A stretch of DNA of 7,802 nt from Anaerolineales bacterium (GTDB taxonomy: Bacteria; Chloroflexota; Anaerolineae; Anaerolineales; Villigracilaceae), in assembly GCA_025966435.1 (NCBI GenBank), contig JAICRQ010000153.1, positions 1 through 7,802 on the forward strand, written 5' to 3'. A program made the translations under genes and the position numbers. Shown piece after piece: positions 7,401 to 7,802 of this stretch (positions are counted from its first letter, which is position 1; the number at the start of each line of letters is the position of its first letter). The notes below the pieces were generated by a model, which worked only from the letters and a program-made list of their open reading frames with translations, searched no databases and had not been told where the DNA came from.

Positions 7401-7802
7401 TTGCGATTGTCGAGCACGTCTACGAACATGGTGGTGCCGCTGTTGTTGCCGTACAACCAGAACGAAATCCCTTCGTAGGCGCTCCAATCCTGAGGTACCC
7501 AGGCGTTGACGGCAGCATTCTCGAAGTTATGGACGAAGCCGGCAAACGAGACGACATTCAGATCCATCTTTAAAACGTTGTTGGGAGTGCTCGCGCCCGG
7601 CACGGGCGCAGGAGGCGCGCCGGTGGTCGAGATCGCCACTGTGCTGTTGGGATCATTGAATGTGATAAAGCCGATCGCAGCGCCGTTGGTATCCGTACCA
7701 CTGGGAAGACCAGCCTCAAAGTCGTCAATGATGGGCAGCGTGGCTGCCAGCGCGGGAGCAGCAAAGGGAGAGAGCAATAAATTAATGGATAAGCTCAAAA
7801 TA
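4475..7802 (-). CDS. Secreted multidomain GH16 beta-glucanase with nested catalytic domain, Calx-beta domain and C-terminal beta-helix; 5' end beyond window
   Basis: Probably an extracellular endo-beta-1,3-glucanase (laminarinase type). The frame is open to the right edge; TTG at 7796-7798 is only the first possible start inside it. The signal peptide ([13 protein letters not shown]) lacks its charged front, so the true start lies outside. Residues below count from that TTG. 22-209: beta-sandwich resembling CBM11/CIA30-type carbohydrate binders. 214-324: Calx-beta domain ([19 protein letters not shown]). 331-428: first half of a second binder-like module. 430-683: GH16 domain, starting [11 protein letters not shown], with LWPAFWMLG, active site GEIDIMEF (nucleophile Glu562, Asp564, acid/base Glu567) and VAVGGNFGG. 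685-748: remaining half of the split module. 750-1106: right-handed beta-helix with STISGN coils, ending [15 protein letters not shown]...GSPAIDA...DIGAYE, the choice-of-anchor-Q signature. No C-terminal membrane segment or sorting signal follows. All three catalytic residues are present, so it should be active. Beta-1,3-glucan specificity is inferred from the motif form. Confidence 0.93.
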   Translation of the reverse strand, partial: ILSLSINLLLSPFAAPALAATLPIIDDFEAGLPSGTDTNGAAIGFITFNDPNSTVAISTTGAPPAPVPGASTPNNVLKMDLNVVSFAGFVHNFENAAVNAWVPQDWSAYEGISFWLYGNNSGTTMFVDVLDNRNPGSTRDDAERWSIDVTDDFSGWKEIKIPFESMHRKEIGNGAPNDGFGLTEVHGWALGTITTPAPQTYYVDHAMVYGVAPVRPLTVGFTAIDYKFTEGTTATLTARLSKPSSDPVTVNYATSSGLAIPDRDYIPASGMLTFPPNVTQQSFTIQTIDNQKYQGERGVLVELSNPTGGAALGIPPITRLDILDNESYDPTLLDDFETYPYLWRVDKKATLTAPEIAADDALALPGQGAYEHVLQAGQKNGTGTFSFSRTFPVGQDWSDLGGLNFWYYGRNSNKNIRLDLDNNQEAIGGPSEWKLVWSDEFNSRAGTAPDTSIWGREVGDGTVNGIPGWGNSELEYYTQGTGNVATDGQGNLNITAREADGSLLCYYGPCEYTSARLLTKNRFEVAYGRIEARIKVPEGAGLWPAFWMLGTDIDQVNWPQTGEIDIMEFVGRVPDEVFGTLHGPGYSGGQSYGDTYDLNEPVGDQFHIFSVEWQPDKIVWYIDGTQYFAATPDDPFMQGKQWVFNHPFFILMNVAVGGNFGGAVGEDTVFPQSMSVDYVRLYQTRPKPVSFSTSFRDDFTGWKQVSIPFSAFQNTDGFVLDLSNVRTLRFVIPDGLSNPVLLDQVRLSAPCEVTITSTADAGVGSLRRALASVCAGGTLTFSDALADETITLLSGPLTLGKNVTIDGSAAPGLTLSGNNTDRVFIVNAGTTAAIKHLTVTNGFGFQLAGGILNNGSLTLDHVTVTQNTMTTNAGDFWQGGGGIYNGDGATLNLIDSSVTDNQAGWSGGGVYSFFNTTTTIVRSTISGNVSNDVGGGIRSLGNMTITNSTISGNRSTGWHGGAIFHTDGAMEITSSTIANNIGPDFAPSAVFIGSFNAAIPSLKLTNTIITGNQWYACEQHAAGTVSLTSGGNNLIQDGSCSPVASDLINGAALIGPLADNGGPTFTHALSSGSPAIDAANDALCPATDQRGTNRPQGTHCDIGAYESP
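4943..5032 (-). repeat. Direct repeat of 15 bp marking two beta-helix coils of the GH16 protein
   Basis: GTTGCCGCTGATGGT occurs exactly at 4943-4957 and 5018-5032, 75 bases apart. That equals one 25-residue turn of the C-terminal beta-helix. Both copies encode the core of STISGN. Related coils (SSVTDN, STIAN) lie on either side at similar spacing. This indicates growth of the helix by in-frame duplication of single turns. Confidence 0.75.

Noticed and set aside
6929..7573. Plus-strand ORF of 214 codons
   Set aside because: Antisense to the N-terminal binder and Calx-beta domains of the GH16 protein, which have clear family motifs. The antisense product resembles nothing.

Overview
The window carries part of a carbohydrate-uptake locus, and every gene I can support lies on the minus strand. 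In transcription order (right to left) these are: a very large secreted glycoside hydrolase of family GH16, cut by the right window edge; a ROK-family sugar kinase; a lipoprotein solute-binding protein (SBP); a MalF-type ABC permease; and a MalG-type ABC permease, cut by the left edge. The organism is probably a chloroflexotan (Anaerolineae-like) bacterium. This is inferred from the lipoprotein with a Thr/Glu/Pro/Ala-rich linker directly after the lipid-attached Cys, the Calx-beta and choice-of-anchor-Q/CSLREA-like beta-helix modules, and the moderately GC-rich coding sequence. It is not proven by any marker gene.

Layout. 4475-7802 is the GH16 protein, whose signal peptide runs off the window. 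A terminator-like hairpin (4415-4439) follows its stop. 4075-4474 has no credible gene. It holds that terminator, a good sigma-70-type promoter (4337-4365) pointing at the kinase, and a leader of about 255 nt. 3100-4074 is the ROK kinase. 2984-3099 is a 116-nt gap with a perfect anti-Shine-Dalgarno complement and a possible 27-residue ORF overlapping the SBP start. 1601-2983 is the SBP. 1505-1600 holds a perfect 13-bp hairpin and the MalF ribosome binding site. 578-1504 is MalF. 1-564 is MalG, whose natural start is followed by an in-frame TAA at codon 6.

How the genes could work together (inference). The secreted GH16 enzyme, with the E-x-D-x-x-E active site of the laminarinase/beta-1,3-glucanase type, cuts an external beta-glucan. 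The lipoprotein and two permeases import the oligosaccharides, and the ROK kinase phosphorylates the released hexose. The ATPase and an intracellular beta-glucosidase are not in the window.

The most unusual feature is the architecture of the GH16 protein. Its catalytic domain appears to be inserted inside a second copy of a carbohydrate-binding-type module. The intact first copy lies at the N-terminus of the same chain, separated by a Calx-beta domain, and the chain ends in a right-handed beta-helix. I found no mobile element, CRISPR array, tRNA, rRNA or defence system.
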